Assembly: GCF_001661495.1 (NCBI RefSeq)
Contig: NZ_BDDT01000001.1
Location: 1,035,557-1,099,556 of the forward strand
Source of the DNA: Pseudoalteromonas prydzensis
Lineage (GTDB): Bacteria > Pseudomonadota > Gammaproteobacteria > Enterobacterales > Alteromonadaceae
Direction: 5' to 3'
DNA length: 64,000 nucleotides
The translations under genes were made by a program, and so were the position numbers. Below, piece after piece: positions 9,055 through 18,672 of the stretch. Position 1 is the stretch's first letter; each line of letters opens with the position of its first letter. Under the pieces are notes generated by a model, which saw nothing but the letters and a program-made list of their open reading frames with translations, was not told the DNA's origin and made no database searches.

Positions 9055-9909
9055 ATGTTACAAAAAATAGGTAACTTATTGATCAGTGCGGGTAGCTTGA
9101 TTTTGTTATTCACCAGTAATAGTGTTTTTGCATGGGGCCAAAATGGACACAGAATTGTTGCGCAAGTAGCCAATTCCCATTTAACTCCAGCCACAGTTAA
9201 AGCATTAGAACCGCTACTTGAAGGCGAAAGCTTACCGCAAATAGCGACTTGGGCTGACGAAATGCGTTCTGCACCCGGTGAATTTTGGCAAAAAAAATCA
9301 TCTCGCTGGCACTATATCAATGCTGATGCTGCCACTTTAAATAATCCTCCTTCTCATCACTCTTCAAAAGAATCCGTCTCTAATATCCTTGATGCCTTAC
9401 TTTTTAATATTGACGTACTCAAAGATACAAACAGCTCAATAGACGCAAAAAGATTCAGTTTACGTTTTGTTGTACACTTAGTCGGCGACAGCCATCAACC
9501 ATTTCATGCTGGAAGAAAAGATGATCGTGGTGGCAATAATATTTCTGTCACATTCTTCGGGCAGGATACCAATCTGCATAGTTTGTGGGATTCAAAACTT
9601 ATCGAAAACGAAAATTTATCCTACACTGAATTTGCTGGTTTTATAGACACAGATAATAAACAGTTGATTGCCGAGTACTTACAAAGTACACCAGTTCAGT
9701 GGCTACAGGAATCACATAACATAGCAAACTCTATTTATGATCAGCATGAAACAAAAATCAGTTATCAATATATTTATAAGAATATGCCAATTATAAAAAC
9801 CCGCTTACAGCAAAGCGGAATAAGACTTGCCGGATTGTTAAACTTAATTTTTGACAGTTCAGCACAACCGTTAGTAAAGGCACTGAAGATGCCCGCTAAC
9901 ATAAATTAA
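9055..9909 (+). CDS. S1/P1-type secreted nuclease
   Basis: 284 residues. After a signal peptide ending VFA, the mature protein begins at Trp (W-G-Q-N-G-H), as S1/P1 nucleases do, because the N-terminal Trp is a zinc ligand. Other ligands follow in order: H of NGHR, D of TWADEMR, H of RWHYIN, H-x-x-x-D of FVVHLVGDSHQPFHAG, and H-x-x-x-D of LHSLWDSK. These enzymes bind three zinc ions and degrade single-stranded DNA and RNA, with 3'-nucleotidase activity. The gene is 43 bp upstream of a TonB-dependent receptor on the same strand and may be cotranscribed with it. Confidence 0.9.
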   Translation: MLQKIGNLLISAGSLILLFTSNSVFAWGQNGHRIVAQVANSHLTPATVKALEPLLEGESLPQIATWADEMRSAPGEFWQKKSSRWHYINADAATLNNPPSHHSSKESVSNILDALLFNIDVLKDTNSSIDAKRFSLRFVVHLVGDSHQPFHAGRKDDRGGNNISVTFFGQDTNLHSLWDSKLIENENLSYTEFAGFIDTDNKQLIAEYLQSTPVQWLQESHNIANSIYDQHETKISYQYIYKNMPIIKTRLQQSGIRLAGLLNLIFDSSAQPLVKALKMPANIN

Positions 9910-9952
9910 AATCATTAAACTAAACATAACCTTAACACGGGAAAACAACATA

Positions 9953-12900
9953 ATGAAAATTCAACTACGCAAAACAGCACTTTCACTCGCTATCGCAGCT
10001 TGTGTTGGCGTAAGTGGCGCAGCGCTTGCAAATGAGACGACCTCTGCAATTAAAGGTCAGATCAAAGGCCCTAACGGTAACCCTGCTGCAGGCACAAAAA
10101 TTACTATTGTTCACATTCCATCAGGTTCAACTAAAGAAACTGAAACTAATGATGCTGGTTACTTTACTGCAAAAGGCCTTCGTGTTGGCGGCCCTTACAG
10201 TGTTGTTGTTGATTCAGATGTATTTGCTGACCAATCATTCAATAACATCAACCTACAAGTAGGTGCTGATTACCCAGTAAACGTAACGCTTGAACCACAA
10301 TCTAATATCGAACAAATAGTAGTAACAGGCCGTGCAATTAGCACTATGTCTGGCGGTACAGGCCCTGCTGCAACATTCACTTTAGAAGATTTAGAAAACA
10401 CGCCTGCAATCAACCGTGACCTACGTGATATTATACGTATTGACCCACGTGTAACAATTGATGACAGCCGTGGTTCTATTAACTGTGGCGGTGGTAACCC
10501 TCGTTTCAACAGCTTAACTTTAGACGGCGTTCGTATGAACGATAACTTTGGTCTAAGCTCAAACGGTTACCCTACTATCCGTGCTCCTTTCTCTTTCGAT
10601 GCAATCGAACAAGTTGCTGTAGAACTTGCACCATTTGATGTGCAATACGGTGGTTTTACGTCATGTAACATCAATGCAGTAACAAAATCAGGTGGTAATG
10701 AAATCCACGGTGGTGTGTTCTTCGATTACACTAATGATTCAATGAAAGGTGACAAAATCGAAGGTGAAAACGTTGATAACGGCGACTATAGTGAAAAACG
10801 TTATGGCTTCAACGTTGGTTTACCATTAATTAAAGATAGCCTTTTCTTATTCACATCATATGAAAAACTTGAAGGTGTTCAACAATTTAACTACGACCCT
10901 TTAGGTTCAAGTGTTTCAAATGCAGATCTTGCCCGTATCCAACAAATCACACAAGATGTGTATGGTTATAATGCAGGTGGCATGCCTGCAAGTTCACCTG
11001 TTGAAGATGAAAAAATCTTAGTTAAACTTGATTGGAACATCAACGATTCGCACCGTGCAAACTTAATCTATAACTACAATGATGGTTATACGTTATCGCA
11101 ATCAGATACCGGCAGCACTCGTCTTTCTCTAGATAGCCACTTCTTTGAACAAGGTGCTGAATTAACATCAATTGTCGGTTCACTTTACTCTGATTGGAGT
11201 GATAACTTCTCAACTGAAGTTCGCTTAGGTAAATCTGAACTTGATGCTCGTGTACAGTCACTTGATGCAGCAAGCAGCTTTGGTGAATTCCAAATAAACA
11301 CCGCAGATGGTGGTACCGTTTACATTGGTCCAGATGACTCTCGTCAATCAAACGACTTAAACTACGATACTACTACAGCTAAAATTGCTGGTACCTACTA
11401 CTTTGACCAACATACAATTACTGCTGGTTACGAGTATGAAAAGTTAGACGTATTTAACCAATTCGTGCAACATACTCAAGGTGAATGGAACTTTGACTCA
11501 ATTGATGATTATGAAGCAGGTATTGCTGCAGATGTGTTTTACAACAATGCGGCAGGTACGAATAACCCAAGCGATGCTGCAGCAAGTTTTTCATACTCAC
11601 AAAATACATTTTATATTCAAGACGAGTATAGCTTCACGGATTTAGATGCGTCTTTAACATTTGGCTTACGCTATGACCAATATTCTAGTGATGATAAACC
11701 GAATTGGAATGCAAATTACACCAAGCGTTATGGTTTTAGAAACCAAACGACTTTTGATGGCCTTGATCTACTCCAACCACGTGTTGGTTTTGAATGGTAT
11801 GCTACAGATGCGCTAGAAGTACGAGCTGGTCTGGGTTTATTCTCAGGCGGTAATCCGAATGTTTGGTTATCTAACTCATACTCAAATGATGGTATTACAA
11901 ATATTGGTACTGATCGTGAAAACGTTGATTTATTCAACACTCCTAATGTAAATAATGGAAGACCAGGTTTCGAAGTACCCCAAGAAATGTTTGATGAGGT
12001 TGCAGGTATTCAACCAGGCGCAGGTGATGCTTCGGTAAATGCAGTTGATCCAAATTTTGAAATTCCTTCAGAATGGAAATATTCAATTGGAGCCACTTAT
12101 ACTACTGAAGATGAATATGTAATCGCACTTGATTATCTTTATACTAAAAAGCGTGATTCTGCGACTATTGTCGATTACGCACTTCGTCAAAAGCAAGATG
12201 AGAATGGATCACTTTTATATTCATTTGATGGCCGTCCATTATATGAAGGCAAGCCAGATCCATTAAGCTCAGATCCTGACGCTAGACGCTCTGGTGATTT
12301 ACTACTTACTAACGTTGACGGTGATAGTGGGGACGCATCTGTTATTTCTGCTGCAATTAGCAAACGTTATGATAACGGTGTTAGCGTGCAATTTGCCTAT
12401 GCGTATACTGATTCTGATGATGTAAACCCAATGACCAGTTCAGTAGGTAGTTCAAACTATGGTAATTTAGCAACTTCAAATCCAGGTAATCCTGGTGTAG
12501 CAAGTTCTGATTATGAAATTCCACACCGCTTTACATTAACACTTGGTTACGCTAACGAATTCTTCGATGGCTACAGCACGCGCTTTAATCTATTTGGTGA
12601 AGCATACAAAGGATTGCCTTACAGCTTTACCTATAATAATAGTGATAGCAAATTCGGTGATATTAACTCAAATCGTTCACGCCAGTTACTTTATGTACCA
12701 CTTGAAAACGATCCTAATGTTGTTTACGACGCAGATTTCGATAAAGCAGCATTTGATCAATTCATCGAAGATGAGAATCTAAAACGCGGGGAAATTTCTG
12801 GTCGCAATACTCAGAACGCTGATTGGTTTGTTAAGTTTAACTTTAAAGTAACTCAAGAAATCCCTGGCTTTATGGAAGGTCATAAAGGTGAAGCGTTCTT

Positions 12901-13108
12901 CGTTATTGATAACTTAACTAACATGCTAAATGATGACTGGGGCGTACTTAAAAAAGGTCCTTTCGTTAGTTCACGTATGTTAAAAACATCAATTGATGAC
13001 CAAGGTCGCTATGTGTATTCAGACTTCACGCCAAATAGTGCAAATACCACTGTTCAGCGTAATGCCTCTGTATGGGAAATGCGTGTAGGTGTTCGTTACA
13101 CTTTCTAA
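9953..13108 (+). CDS. Oar-like TonB-dependent receptor with carboxypeptidase-regulatory-like domain
   Basis: 1051 residues. A signal peptide (to ALA, about 26) is followed by a carboxypeptidase-regulatory-like beta domain (about 30-115, with AGTKITIVH and TETNDAGYFTAKGLRVGGPYSV). Then come a TonB-box-like IEQIVVTGR, a plug domain (about 125-245, LTLDGVRMNDNFG, VELAPFDVQYGG) and a 22-strand barrel ending in aromatic Phe (WEMRVGVRYTF). This is the Oar-like class common in marine Alteromonadales, often linked to peptide or protein uptake. The nuclease gene just upstream suggests nucleic-acid fragments as another possible substrate, but this is only context. A strong terminator follows. Confidence 0.88.
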   Translation: MKIQLRKTALSLAIAACVGVSGAALANETTSAIKGQIKGPNGNPAAGTKITIVHIPSGSTKETETNDAGYFTAKGLRVGGPYSVVVDSDVFADQSFNNINLQVGADYPVNVTLEPQSNIEQIVVTGRAISTMSGGTGPAATFTLEDLENTPAINRDLRDIIRIDPRVTIDDSRGSINCGGGNPRFNSLTLDGVRMNDNFGLSSNGYPTIRAPFSFDAIEQVAVELAPFDVQYGGFTSCNINAVTKSGGNEIHGGVFFDYTNDSMKGDKIEGENVDNGDYSEKRYGFNVGLPLIKDSLFLFTSYEKLEGVQQFNYDPLGSSVSNADLARIQQITQDVYGYNAGGMPASSPVEDEKILVKLDWNINDSHRANLIYNYNDGYTLSQSDTGSTRLSLDSHFFEQGAELTSIVGSLYSDWSDNFSTEVRLGKSELDARVQSLDAASSFGEFQINTADGGTVYIGPDDSRQSNDLNYDTTTAKIAGTYYFDQHTITAGYEYEKLDVFNQFVQHTQGEWNFDSIDDYEAGIAADVFYNNAAGTNNPSDAAASFSYSQNTFYIQDEYSFTDLDASLTFGLRYDQYSSDDKPNWNANYTKRYGFRNQTTFDGLDLLQPRVGFEWYATDALEVRAGLGLFSGGNPNVWLSNSYSNDGITNIGTDRENVDLFNTPNVNNGRPGFEVPQEMFDEVAGIQPGAGDASVNAVDPNFEIPSEWKYSIGATYTTEDEYVIALDYLYTKKRDSATIVDYALRQKQDENGSLLYSFDGRPLYEGKPDPLSSDPDARRSGDLLLTNVDGDSGDASVISAAISKRYDNGVSVQFAYAYTDSDDVNPMTSSVGSSNYGNLATSNPGNPGVASSDYEIPHRFTLTLGYANEFFDGYSTRFNLFGEAYKGLPYSFTYNNSDSKFGDINSNRSRQLLYVPLENDPNVVYDADFDKAAFDQFIEDENLKRGEISGRNTQNADWFVKFNFKVTQEIPGFMEGHKGEAFFVIDNLTNMLNDDWGVLKKGPFVSSRMLKTSIDDQGRYVYSDFTPNSANTTVQRNASVWEMRVGVRYTF

Positions 13109-13142
13109 TTTGCTAAGTTAACTTACAAATTAACGTAATTTT

Positions 13143-13173
13143 AAAGCCCATCATTTTTGATGGGCTTTTTGTT
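13143..13173 (+). terminator. Rho-independent terminator after the receptor gene
   Basis: AAAGCCCATCA (13143-13153), a TTTT loop and TGATGGGCTTT (13158-13168) form a perfect 11-bp stem followed by a T-rich tract. Confidence 0.9.
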
Positions 13174-13605
13174 TTATTCAGCTAATTTACTCGTTAACTT
13201 ATCTAAACAGTTAAGTAGAGTTTGATACTCAGCGTTACTTAAAACTTCTAATAAGTTCTTCTCCCACGCCAAAGCCGCTGGTGCTAATTGCTGATACACA
13301 CTCAAGCCTTGCTCACTGAGTTTTAATAAACTCGCGCGTTTATCATCAGGATTTACTACACTCATTACATAATGTTTGTCTATCAAGGCTTTGATGGCTC
13401 TTGATACGGTGGACTTGTCCATCGCTGCTTGCTCACACAATGCTTTTGCGTTGCTCTGCCCAAACTGGGCTAAATTAAACAAAATACGCCACTGAGGAAT
13501 GCTTAAATCACTTTGTTGCTGGTAAACAGGTGCAAACTGTTCACTCATTTTACTGGCGAGATTAGCCAGTCGATACGGTAAAAAAGTCTCTAAATCGAGT
13601 GCCAT
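13174..13605 (-). CDS. MarR family transcriptional regulator, probably of homogentisate catabolism
   Basis: 143 residues from the ATG at 13605, which follows AAAGGAC; a longer reading frame upstream lacks a ribosome site. It has the MarR winged-helix core: LSIPQWRILFNLAQFG, KALCEQAAMDKSTVSRAIKALIDKHYV (recognition helix at about 62-88) and the wing PDDKRASLLKLSEQG. The gene is divergent from hmgA, the usual arrangement of HmgR-type regulators that sense an aromatic intermediate. The role is inferred from this arrangement. Confidence 0.85.
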   Translation of the reverse strand: MALDLETFLPYRLANLASKMSEQFAPVYQQQSDLSIPQWRILFNLAQFGQSNAKALCEQAAMDKSTVSRAIKALIDKHYVMSVVNPDDKRASLLKLSEQGLSVYQQLAPAALAWEKNLLEVLSNAEYQTLLNCLDKLTSKLAE

Positions 13606-13657
13606 GGTGGATATGTCCTTTAATTTACATTCACAATTTAGCTGTTCATAAATATGT

Positions 13658-13674
13658 ACAGTGATAAAAACTGT
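13658..13674. promoter_or_regulatory. possible MarR operator between marR and hmgA
   Basis: The inverted repeat ACAGT (13658-13662) and ACTGT (13670-13674), with a 7-bp spacer, lies in the 129-bp divergent promoter region. A further ACAGT copy is near 13709. Arms are short, so support is weak. Confidence 0.3.
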
Positions 13675-13734
13675 GATGTTTGAATTTAGTCTCACTTGAG
13701 AGTATCTTACAGTAAAACTAAAAGGAGTCGAGTG

Positions 13735-15036
13735 ATGACCAGCGAATTAGAATATATGACCGGATTTGGTAATGAGTTTGAAACCGAAGCCTTGCCAGGT
13801 GCCCTACCGATCGGCCAATTTAGCCCACAAAAAGTAAAATACGATTTATACGCAGAGCAATTTAGTACCACTGCATTTACCGCGCCGCGTGCTGATAACC
13901 GCCGTACTTGGATGTATCGTATTCGCCCCTCTGTTGTACAAGGTGACTATAGCGCCATCGATAATGGTTTAATTCGTACCGCACCAATCACTGAAGTACC
14001 AACGCCACCAACAATGCTTCGTTGGAACCCGATTGATATTCCGACTACGCCAACCGATTTTATTGATGGTTTGATCACTATGGCTGCAAACGGCAGCGCC
14101 AATGGTCAAACCGGTATTGGCATTCACGTTTATGTAGCGAATAAATCGATGACTGATCGCTTTTTTTATAATGCCGACGGTGAAATGTTGTTTGTCCCTC
14201 AACAAGGTGAACTATTACTTAAAACTGAATGCGGTCATTTAACCATTAAAGCTGGCGAGATTGCGGTGCTCCCTCGCGGTATTAAATTCCAAGTAGTGCT
14301 ATTAACTGATACTGCCCGTGGCTATATCTGCGAAAACTATGGCCATGCCTATGTGTTAGCTGAGCGTGGTCCGGTGGGCGCAAACGGTTATGCTAATGAC
14401 CGTGACTTCCAATACCCTGTTGCAGCATTTGAAGACAAAGAAGGTGAGTTTGAACTGATTGCAAAGTTTAACGGTAATATGTTCCGTTGTGACATTGGTC
14501 ATTCACCGCTTGATGTAGTGGCGTGGACAGGTAACAGCGCGCCGTATAAATATGATTTATCTCGTTTCAATGTTATGAATACGGTCAGCTTTGATCACCC
14601 TGATCCATCAATATTTACAGTACTCACTTCACCATCAGGTACTGAAGGCGTTGCTAATATTGATTTTGCTATTTTCCCACCGCGCTGGATGGTAGCAGAG
14701 AACACCTTTCGTCCACCGTATTATCACCGCAATATTATGAGTGAATTTATGGGCTTAATTGAAGGCGTGTACGATGCCAAAGAGCATGGCTTTGTGCCCG
14801 GTGGCATGAGCTTGCATAATTGTATGTCGCCACATGGCCCAGAAGCCGACGTATTTGAAAAGGCCTCAAATGCTGAGCTTGCGCCACAACGCTACGAAAA
14901 CACCCTCGCATTTATGTTTGAGTCTCGTTACATTATTTCGCCAACTAAATACGCCCTTGAAGGCAAACAGCGCCAACCAAACTACACTGATTGCTGGCGT
15001 ACTATTAAAAAACATTACAGCGGCCCACAAGGATAA
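13735..15036 (+). CDS. hmgA: homogentisate 1,2-dioxygenase
   Basis: 433 residues. The start at 13735 has AAAAGGAG upstream and gives the usual N-terminus ([25 protein letters not shown]). Conserved blocks include [11 protein letters not shown], the FIPQ-like [10 protein letters not shown], and the iron-ligand region [26 protein letters not shown] followed by [20 protein letters not shown], which supply the His and Glu ligands. The enzyme opens the ring of homogentisate to maleylacetoacetate in Tyr/Phe catabolism. The gene is 7 bp upstream of maiA in one operon. Fumarylacetoacetase, usually next to it, is not in the window. Confidence 0.97.
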   Translation: MTSELEYMTGFGNEFETEALPGALPIGQFSPQKVKYDLYAEQFSTTAFTAPRADNRRTWMYRIRPSVVQGDYSAIDNGLIRTAPITEVPTPPTMLRWNPIDIPTTPTDFIDGLITMAANGSANGQTGIGIHVYVANKSMTDRFFYNADGEMLFVPQQGELLLKTECGHLTIKAGEIAVLPRGIKFQVVLLTDTARGYICENYGHAYVLAERGPVGANGYANDRDFQYPVAAFEDKEGEFELIAKFNGNMFRCDIGHSPLDVVAWTGNSAPYKYDLSRFNVMNTVSFDHPDPSIFTVLTSPSGTEGVANIDFAIFPPRWMVAENTFRPPYYHRNIMSEFMGLIEGVYDAKEHGFVPGGMSLHNCMSPHGPEADVFEKASNAELAPQRYENTLAFMFESRYIISPTKYALEGKQRQPNYTDCWRTIKKHYSGPQG

Positions 15037-15043
15037 TTACAGT

Positions 15044-15673
15044 ATGAAACTTTATAGTTATTTTCGTTCATCAGCGGCATATCGTGTACGTATTGCCCTT
15101 AATTTAAAAAATATTCCCCATGAATTGATCACCGTTAATTTATTAAAGTCAGAACAACAAGGCAGTGAATACCTTGCTAAAAATCCTCAAGGATTACTGC
15201 CAGCACTAGAAACCGATGAGGGTGTGCTGGCGCAATCTATGGCTATTTTAGAGTACCTTGAAGAAACGCATCCAGAAACCCCGCTATTGTTTGGCAACGC
15301 ATGGCAAAAAGCACACATCCGCAACCTATGTTTCGCTATTGCCTGTGATATTCACCCAGTAGATAACTTACGTGTGCTTAAGTATTTAAGCGGTGAGTTA
15401 GGCGTTGATGATGAGGCTAAAAATGCTTGGTATCGTCATTGGGTTGAAGTGGGTTTTGAAAAACTAGAGCAATTACTAAACAGTAACCACGACTATTGCG
15501 TAGGTGATAAACCAAGTCTTGCCGATGTTTGTTTAGTACCGCAAGTATTTAATGCATATCGTTTTAATGTAGACATGACTGCGTACCCCAAGATAGCAGC
15601 CATTTATGAACGTTGTAACAAGTTGGCAGCGTTTATCGATGCTGCACCACAAAACCAGCCTGATGCAGCCTAA
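15044..15673 (+). CDS. maiA: maleylacetoacetate isomerase (zeta-class glutathione transferase)
   Basis: 209 residues. The ATG at 15044 gives the characteristic zeta-class N-terminus MKLYSYFRSSAAYRVRIALNLK, whose SSAAYRVR stretch binds glutathione. The thioredoxin-like N-domain (1-80, with NPQGLLPAL and QSMAILEYLEE) and the all-helical C-domain (HPVDNLRVLKYL, DKPSLADVCLVPQVFNAYRF) are complete. It converts maleylacetoacetate to fumarylacetoacetate using glutathione, the step after HmgA, and is expressed from the same operon. Confidence 0.95.
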   Translation: MKLYSYFRSSAAYRVRIALNLKNIPHELITVNLLKSEQQGSEYLAKNPQGLLPALETDEGVLAQSMAILEYLEETHPETPLLFGNAWQKAHIRNLCFAIACDIHPVDNLRVLKYLSGELGVDDEAKNAWYRHWVEVGFEKLEQLLNSNHDYCVGDKPSLADVCLVPQVFNAYRFNVDMTAYPKIAAIYERCNKLAAFIDAAPQNQPDAA

Positions 15674-15685
15674 AGTTAAGTAATT

Positions 15686-15919
15686 TTAGCTACTCAAAGC
15701 ACTGTGGAGCACGGTTACGTGCTCTATCAAGTCTAAGCCCAGATCCGTTAAATATCCGCCATCTGGGCTATCAATAATACCTTTATCAAATAATCGTTGT
15801 GCCGCACTTAATAAGCTTTCATCTGCGTCACTGTGTAGTTTTAGACCCTGCATTTTGCTAGTTAATGGGAATTTTGCTAACAGTGTAAATTCGTCAATCA
15901 TGGTTTGGTTAAATTGCAT
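15686..15919 (-). CDS. TIGR02647-like small conserved protein
   Basis: 77 residues of unknown function. The pattern (FTLLAKFPLTSKMQGLKLH, ADESLLSAAQRLFDKGIID, GGYLTDLGLDLIEHV) matches my recollection of the TIGR02647 family, short helical proteins of gammaproteobacteria that look like a small helix-turn-helix unit. It is convergent with maiA, with 12 bp between the stops. Confidence 0.6.
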   Translation of the reverse strand: MQFNQTMIDEFTLLAKFPLTSKMQGLKLHSDADESLLSAAQRLFDKGIIDSPDGGYLTDLGLDLIEHVTVLHSALSS

Positions 15920-16103
15920 GTGTTCACCTTATCTTTAGAAAATTATTTTTTTGTAGATTATTTACCCTAACACATTTTTTTGCCAAGTCACCCTAAAACC
16001 CCTAGGGCTGGGATTTAAAGCATTTAATTCCAACTGAAACTAGTATTTTTAGGTAACTTAGGTATAAGCTTAGTGTAATTATTTTTTTATGCAAAGGCTG
16101 AAC

Positions 16104-16406
16104 ATGCGAATTTTAAGTATTATAGGTGTTTGTTTTATTTGTTTTATTTACTCTGTAACTAGTTTTAGCAATACGCCAAAAACAACGTTTTTACTCAATC
16201 CACAAGAGGCACTTACTCAGCAGTCAATTTGTTGGTTTGAAGATAAACGCTACAGTGAAGGAGCTATTATTTTGATGGCTGATGTACGTGTGATCTGCAC
16301 AGCAAAAACGCCAAGCCATAATAATAGTCCATTGACTTGGTTAATGCTCAATGAGCAAAATGAAATCATTTATCCAAGTGCGCCTAAAACAATTCGGGTT
16401 AACTAA
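16104..16406 (+). CDS. secreted DUF1496-like protein
   Basis: 100 residues from the ATG at 16104, preferred over an ATG 15 bases upstream because AAAGG precedes it. A signal peptide (MRILSIIGVCFICFIYSVTSFS) is followed by a domain of about 70 residues with two cysteines: ICWFEDKRYSEGAIILMADVRVICT, then PLTWLMLNE. This matches the DUF1496/YnjH pattern (C-W-Y-x-D-K-x-Y-S-x-G-A). The cysteines probably pair in the periplasm. Function unknown. Confidence 0.6.
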   Translation: MRILSIIGVCFICFIYSVTSFSNTPKTTFLLNPQEALTQQSICWFEDKRYSEGAIILMADVRVICTAKTPSHNNSPLTWLMLNEQNEIIYPSAPKTIRVN

Positions 16407-16466
16407 TTGGTATCAATACTCAGTTACGCTACAATAGCAGCGACTTTTATCAAGCAACTGTGAATT

Positions 16467-16730
16467 ATGAATCAACAAGCAAACAACCCATTACATGGTA
16501 TTACACTTGAACAAATAGTAGTAAAACTCGAGCAAACACTCGGCTGGAGAGCAATGGGTGAGCACGTTGATATTCGCTGCTTTAAATCAGATCCGAGCGT
16601 AAAATCAAGCCTTAAGTTTTTGCGTAAAACGCCTTGGGCACGTACTAAAGTTGAGCAGTTATACCTAGATCACTGTGTTGATACACCACCACAAAACAGC
16701 GGTTTTGTTTGGCCTAGCATTAAAAAGTAG
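16467..16730 (+). CDS. VF530 family (DUF2132) small DNA-binding-like protein
   Basis: 87 residues matching the VF530 family nearly throughout: [33 protein letters not shown], then [25 protein letters not shown]. The Vibrio fischeri member has a solved helical structure related to SAP/HeH-type DNA-binding folds; its biological role is not known. Convergent with the phosphatase/kinase fusion gene. Confidence 0.85.
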   Translation: MNQQANNPLHGITLEQIVVKLEQTLGWRAMGEHVDIRCFKSDPSVKSSLKFLRKTPWARTKVEQLYLDHCVDTPPQNSGFVWPSIKK

Positions 16731-16739
16731 GAACACCCA

Positions 16740-16766
16740 TTGCGCGTTATAGCTTATAACGCGCAA
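16740..16766. terminator. bidirectional hairpin between convergent genes
   Basis: A perfect 12-bp inverted repeat, TTGCGCGTTATA (16740-16751) and TATAACGCGCAA (16755-16766), separated by 3 nt. No long T-tract. Confidence 0.6.
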
Positions 16767-16775
16767 CAAGTTCAG

Positions 16776-18401
16776 TTACTCGACCTGCTCCGCACAGATC
16801 ACCGCCAGCGATTGCGGGGTAATTTCAATAGTTAGTTTATCAGCGCTTTTAACTTCACCATCAAGTACATATTTTATTTCCTCTGTCGCTGATATTTCAA
16901 CACGACGCGCATTGGTATGATGTGAATTGATAGCAAAATGGGCCTGAGTGATACTACTAAAGACCAGCTCGGCAATACTCAACACATTAGCGGATGCATC
17001 TTGGTTAGGAGTGAGCCAATTCACATCAAGCAGGCCGTCATAGTGGTCAGGTTGCCCGCCGCCTTGTGCTAATAAAGTGGTAAAAGGTGCTGCATTAGCA
17101 ACAATTAAACTATTGGTATGGATTTGTTGCGGCTGGTTATCATCTAACTGTACGGTAAAATCTTGGGCTTTTTGTTCGCCTAATGCCTGCCAAAACCCTT
17201 GTAAATATGCGAACTGGCCCAGCTCGTTTTTAGTATCCCGATCTGCTTTTTCAATCATGTGTTGTTCAAAGCCAATCCCTGCCAACAGCAACATTAATTC
17301 ACCATTACAGTATGCTGTATCCATTAGCTTGGTCTGCCCGTCGATAATTAAATCACACGCCACTTCAACCGGGATCAGTTTAGACTTAATACCCATCAAC
17401 ACATGCGCTAATGCGTTTGCAGTACCTAAGGGAATAATACCTAGTTTACAGTCGCTATTGACTAGTACGCTAGCTACTTCTGCCACCGTACCATCTCCAC
17501 CGCATGCGATGACCATATCGGGATTTTCCGCAATAGCTTGTTTTGCTAGCACAATACCGTTTTCATCCACTGACGTGCAAAGTACTTTTAAATCATAATA
17601 AGTAGATAAACGGGCAATAATTAAATGCTCTTTCTGTTGCCACAACTTGGTACCAGATACAGGGTTAGCAATTAACACTGCTTTATTTTTAATAAGTAGC
17701 TCACCTTTGCGATGGCGCTTAACTAAATGGCGCAGTTGGTGCTTATTTAAGTTTGCCGTTGCGCGGGTTTCTTTTATTTGTGCAAGCACCTCATGTACAT
17801 CGGCATTTTTGTCTTGGCTTAATAAATAGGCTGCCATCACAAACACTGAACGCCCACGCCCTAAAGCACAGTGCACCACGACGCGACGATCATTTTTAAC
17901 ATGATGAGCAATCCAGTTAATGGCTTGATTTAATTGCGATGATGTTGGCGCACGATGATCAAGCACAGGAATATTTAAGTAGTTTATATTCTCTTGGGTT
18001 GATGACCATTCGAGTCCATCAAATTCACAGGTTACATCTAAAATAGCCGTTATACCGTTGTCTTTTAAACTATCGATATCAGAGGGAAACAAACGACACG
18101 CTAAAAACAGGTGCTCATTTATTTGCTGCAGTGGCGGTACTTTATCGCGTTTACGACTCCATGCATTGTACACTTGTGCGCCAAGTAGAAAAGGAATGAA
18201 TGCCCAGCGGATATAAAATGGAATAACGCCATTTTCTCGTTTGCGGAATATTTTTGCGAGATTAAAAAAGTAGGCGCCACTGACCAACAATAAAGATAAC
18301 GCAGTCCAGTAAAAGAGTACTGAAAAATAGCTTGGACTAACCTGCCAACCCATAAAAATAAATATAATTGCCAATAATAAATAACTGATTGCTGCCCACA
18401 T
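16776..18401 (-). CDS. fusion of a dual-specificity phosphatase and a diacylglycerol-kinase-family lipid kinase
   Basis: 541 residues in three parts. Residues 1-80 hold two or three membrane helices. Residues 90-235 form a dual-specificity phosphatase domain with the CX5R loop HCALGRGRS (Cys178, Arg184) and a plausible general acid in PVLDHRAPTS (Asp148). Residues 238-541 form a YegS/DAGK catalytic domain with ANPVSG (245-250), GGDGT (301-305) and GTANALA (326-332). The DAGK family phosphorylates lipids or sphingoid bases at the membrane. The phosphatase could act on phospholipid, phosphoinositide-like or protein substrates. Both active-site loops look intact, so one protein may carry opposing phosphate chemistry. 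The start has AAGGA upstream. Confidence 0.85.
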   Translation of the reverse strand: MWAAISYLLLAIIFIFMGWQVSPSYFSVLFYWTALSLLLVSGAYFFNLAKIFRKRENGVIPFYIRWAFIPFLLGAQVYNAWSRKRDKVPPLQQINEHLFLACRLFPSDIDSLKDNGITAILDVTCEFDGLEWSSTQENINYLNIPVLDHRAPTSSQLNQAINWIAHHVKNDRRVVVHCALGRGRSVFVMAAYLLSQDKNADVHEVLAQIKETRATANLNKHQLRHLVKRHRKGELLIKNKAVLIANPVSGTKLWQQKEHLIIARLSTYYDLKVLCTSVDENGIVLAKQAIAENPDMVIACGGDGTVAEVASVLVNSDCKLGIIPLGTANALAHVLMGIKSKLIPVEVACDLIIDGQTKLMDTAYCNGELMLLLAGIGFEQHMIEKADRDTKNELGQFAYLQGFWQALGEQKAQDFTVQLDDNQPQQIHTNSLIVANAAPFTTLLAQGGGQPDHYDGLLDVNWLTPNQDASANVLSIAELVFSSITQAHFAINSHHTNARRVEISATEEIKYVLDGEVKSADKLTIEITPQSLAVICAEQVE

Positions 18402-18620
18402 ACATATTCCTTTTTGTTGTTAGTTTTAGCAGACAGTAGCTGCAATTTATACGCCACTGACACGGCTTAAGAAAAATTAAATTTCATATATATTTCAGGG
18501 TATTAAAATCTTATGCTACTTGTACTGCGATGCTCGCTTTTTTAAAACGGTTATTTTTACACACCAATACACCTAACTTACACAGTTAAAAGTATAGGTT
18601 ATTAAATAACTTAGGCATAA

Positions 18621-18655
18621 AAAAACCTAAGTTATAAAACTTAGGTTTTTATTAA
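18621..18655. terminator. bidirectional terminator beside ilvE
   Basis: AAAACCTAAGTT (18622-18633), an ATAA loop and AACTTAGGTTTT (18638-18649) form a 12-bp stem flanked by A and T runs. It terminates the minus-strand ilvE gene, whose stop is at 18673. Confidence 0.8.
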
Positions 18656-18672
18656 AAACATATCGTGTAACT

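Noticed and set aside
11040..11351. 103-codon minus-strand frame and similar frames inside the large receptor genes
   Set aside because: They lie fully antisense to long, well-supported receptor coding sequence and show no domain pattern or ribosome site.
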